Positions 63,353 through 64,000 of a stretch of 64,000 nt of DNA are shown piece after piece. How positions within the stretch are numbered: position 1 is the stretch's first letter; each line of letters begins with the position of its first letter. Both the position numbers and the translations under genes were made by a program. Under the pieces are notes generated by a model that had not been told where the DNA came from, made no database searches, and saw nothing but the letters and a program-made list of their open reading frames with translations. The stretch covers positions 620,001-684,000 of the forward strand of contig ONZQ02000013.1 of the NCBI GenBank assembly GCA_900312665.1, given 5' to 3'. The DNA is from Cephalotrichum gorgonifer. Its lineage: Eukaryota; Ascomycota; Sordariomycetes; Microascales; Microascaceae.

Positions 63353-64000
63353 TTAAGCTCCCTTGGGGGGGGACTGGACCATGCCGGGGCCGTTGTAGCC
63401 TTCCGACGAGTAACCGGTCAGGGGCTCGGCTCGTTGTTGCTGGGTGGAGTTTCGATGTTAGCAGCCGAGTTTAGAAGCAGATATGTACGCTGGGGGTGGT
63501 AGGGAGGGGACACATACCTTAAGGTACTCGTTAGACTCTTCCTGCCACTCCTTGCTCATCGTCTCGGGGCCCTTGCCACCGAAGAAGCGGATGGCGCCGA
63601 AGATGCCCAGGGTGGCGCCCAGGACGAGGACAGTGTGGAAGAGGAGCTTCTTGCCCTCACCGGGAGGGTCAAGAGCACGGGGGCCGTGGGGTCCGAAGGC
63701 AACCCAGTAGGCTGTAAGAGAGGGGCGCGTTAGCGATCGGGATAGTTTGCAATCGAGTCCCTTGATATATCCGAGGCAATCAATGCCACATCAATGCCCA
63801 CGCCAATTGGTCTCCAATTGGCATCCAAAGATATCCTCAAATGCCAATTGCCCTTTATTTCCATCCTCCCGCGCAATTGGATGCAAATGCCAACTGTATC
63901 AGGCGACAAAGAACGCGGGTCAGGGGTTAAGAAAGAAAAACAACCCACCAGCCTTCTGCTCCTGCAGCGTCAGATCCTTCCAGCTCCCCTTCATGCGGTC
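63353..64000 (-). CDS. COX5: Cytochrome c oxidase subunit Cox5 (mammalian COX4 family), 5' part off window
   Basis: Partial gene running off the right edge. Visible exons on the minus strand: 64000-63949, 63711-63518 and 63439-63353, giving the C-terminal 110 residues. They read MKGSWKDLTLQEQKA, then AYWVAFGPHGPRALDPPGE, a membrane span (LLFHTVLVLGATLGIFGAIRFF), and MSKEWQEESNEYLK, AEPLTGYSSEGYNGPGM. This is the fungal Cox5 subunit, equivalent to mammalian COX4, with one helix in the inner mitochondrial membrane as part of complex IV. The intron 63948-63712 is long for this window (237 bp) and holds four CAATTG cores. The second intron (63517-63440, 78 bp) starts GTATGT. The presequence and first exons lie beyond 64000. 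Ortholog naming varies (cox4/cox5) between fungi. Confidence 0.92.
63803..63880. promoter_or_regulatory. Cluster of four CAATTG / CCAAT-ATTGG motifs in a COX5 intron
   Basis: CCAATTGG at 63803-63810 and 63814-63821, CCAATTG at 63844-63850 and CAATTGG at 63874-63880. CCAAT boxes bind the fungal HAP complex, a known regulator of respiratory genes. A regulatory role for this intronic cluster is inferred only. Confidence 0.35.

Overview
The window is a nuclear chromosome segment of a filamentous ascomycete (Pezizomycotina, most likely Sordariomycetes). The evidence is short 55-150 bp spliceosomal introns with GTAAGT-like donors and CTAAC-like branch points, GC-rich exons beside more AT-rich intergenic DNA, a fungal Zn2Cys6 regulator, Pex14/17-like, Hda1/Clr3-type and SUZ12-type proteins, and the low gene density (about one gene per 3.5 kb). 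I see no transposase, reverse transcriptase, CRISPR array, rRNA or operon. One 20-N assembly gap lies at 25592-25611.

Layout, left to right: Gag1-like clamp (DUF4050) protein with an apparent homopolymer frameshift (+); INO80 subunit Ies2 (-); Pex14-like peroxin (+); a 1349-residue chromodomain protein (-); Rab11/Ypt31 GTPase (+); ribosome-biogenesis factor Brx1 (+); F-box protein (+); class II histone deacetylase Hda1/Clr3 (+); an RD/RS- and Pro-rich coiled-coil protein crossing the gap (+); a 4.4 kb gene-poor stretch; LRR/F-box-like protein (-); PRC2 subunit SUZ12 with a C-terminal PHD finger (+); splicing factor SF3b2/Cus1 (-); Sly41-like triose-phosphate-translocator family transporter (+); Orc5 (-); a disrupted M20 amidase/carbamoylase pseudogene (+); an initiator tRNA-Met (+); a Zn2Cys6 transcription factor (+); ATP synthase beta (-); glycogen branching enzyme (-); mitochondrial ClpX/Mcx1 (+); and the 3' part of a cytochrome c oxidase subunit gene cut by the right edge (-).

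Two loose themes stand out. The first 38 kb holds four chromatin regulators (Ies2, a chromodomain protein, Hda1, SUZ12) and 46-48 kb adds Orc5. The last 10 kb holds three mitochondrial genes (ATP2, MCX1, COX5). Neither needs more than chance clustering in a eukaryotic genome. I found no clearly novel multi-gene system. The observations most worth following are the three-lesion M20 pseudogene, the C7 frameshift in the Gag1-like gene, the SUZ12 gene (overlapping uORF and a PHD finger split by an intron), the large chromodomain protein with an unassigned C-terminal region, and the repeat-bearing gene desert at 27-31 kb.

Gene models were built by hand from frame continuity, family conservation and splice consensus. 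Exon junctions are inferred, and UTRs and promoters are not resolved.
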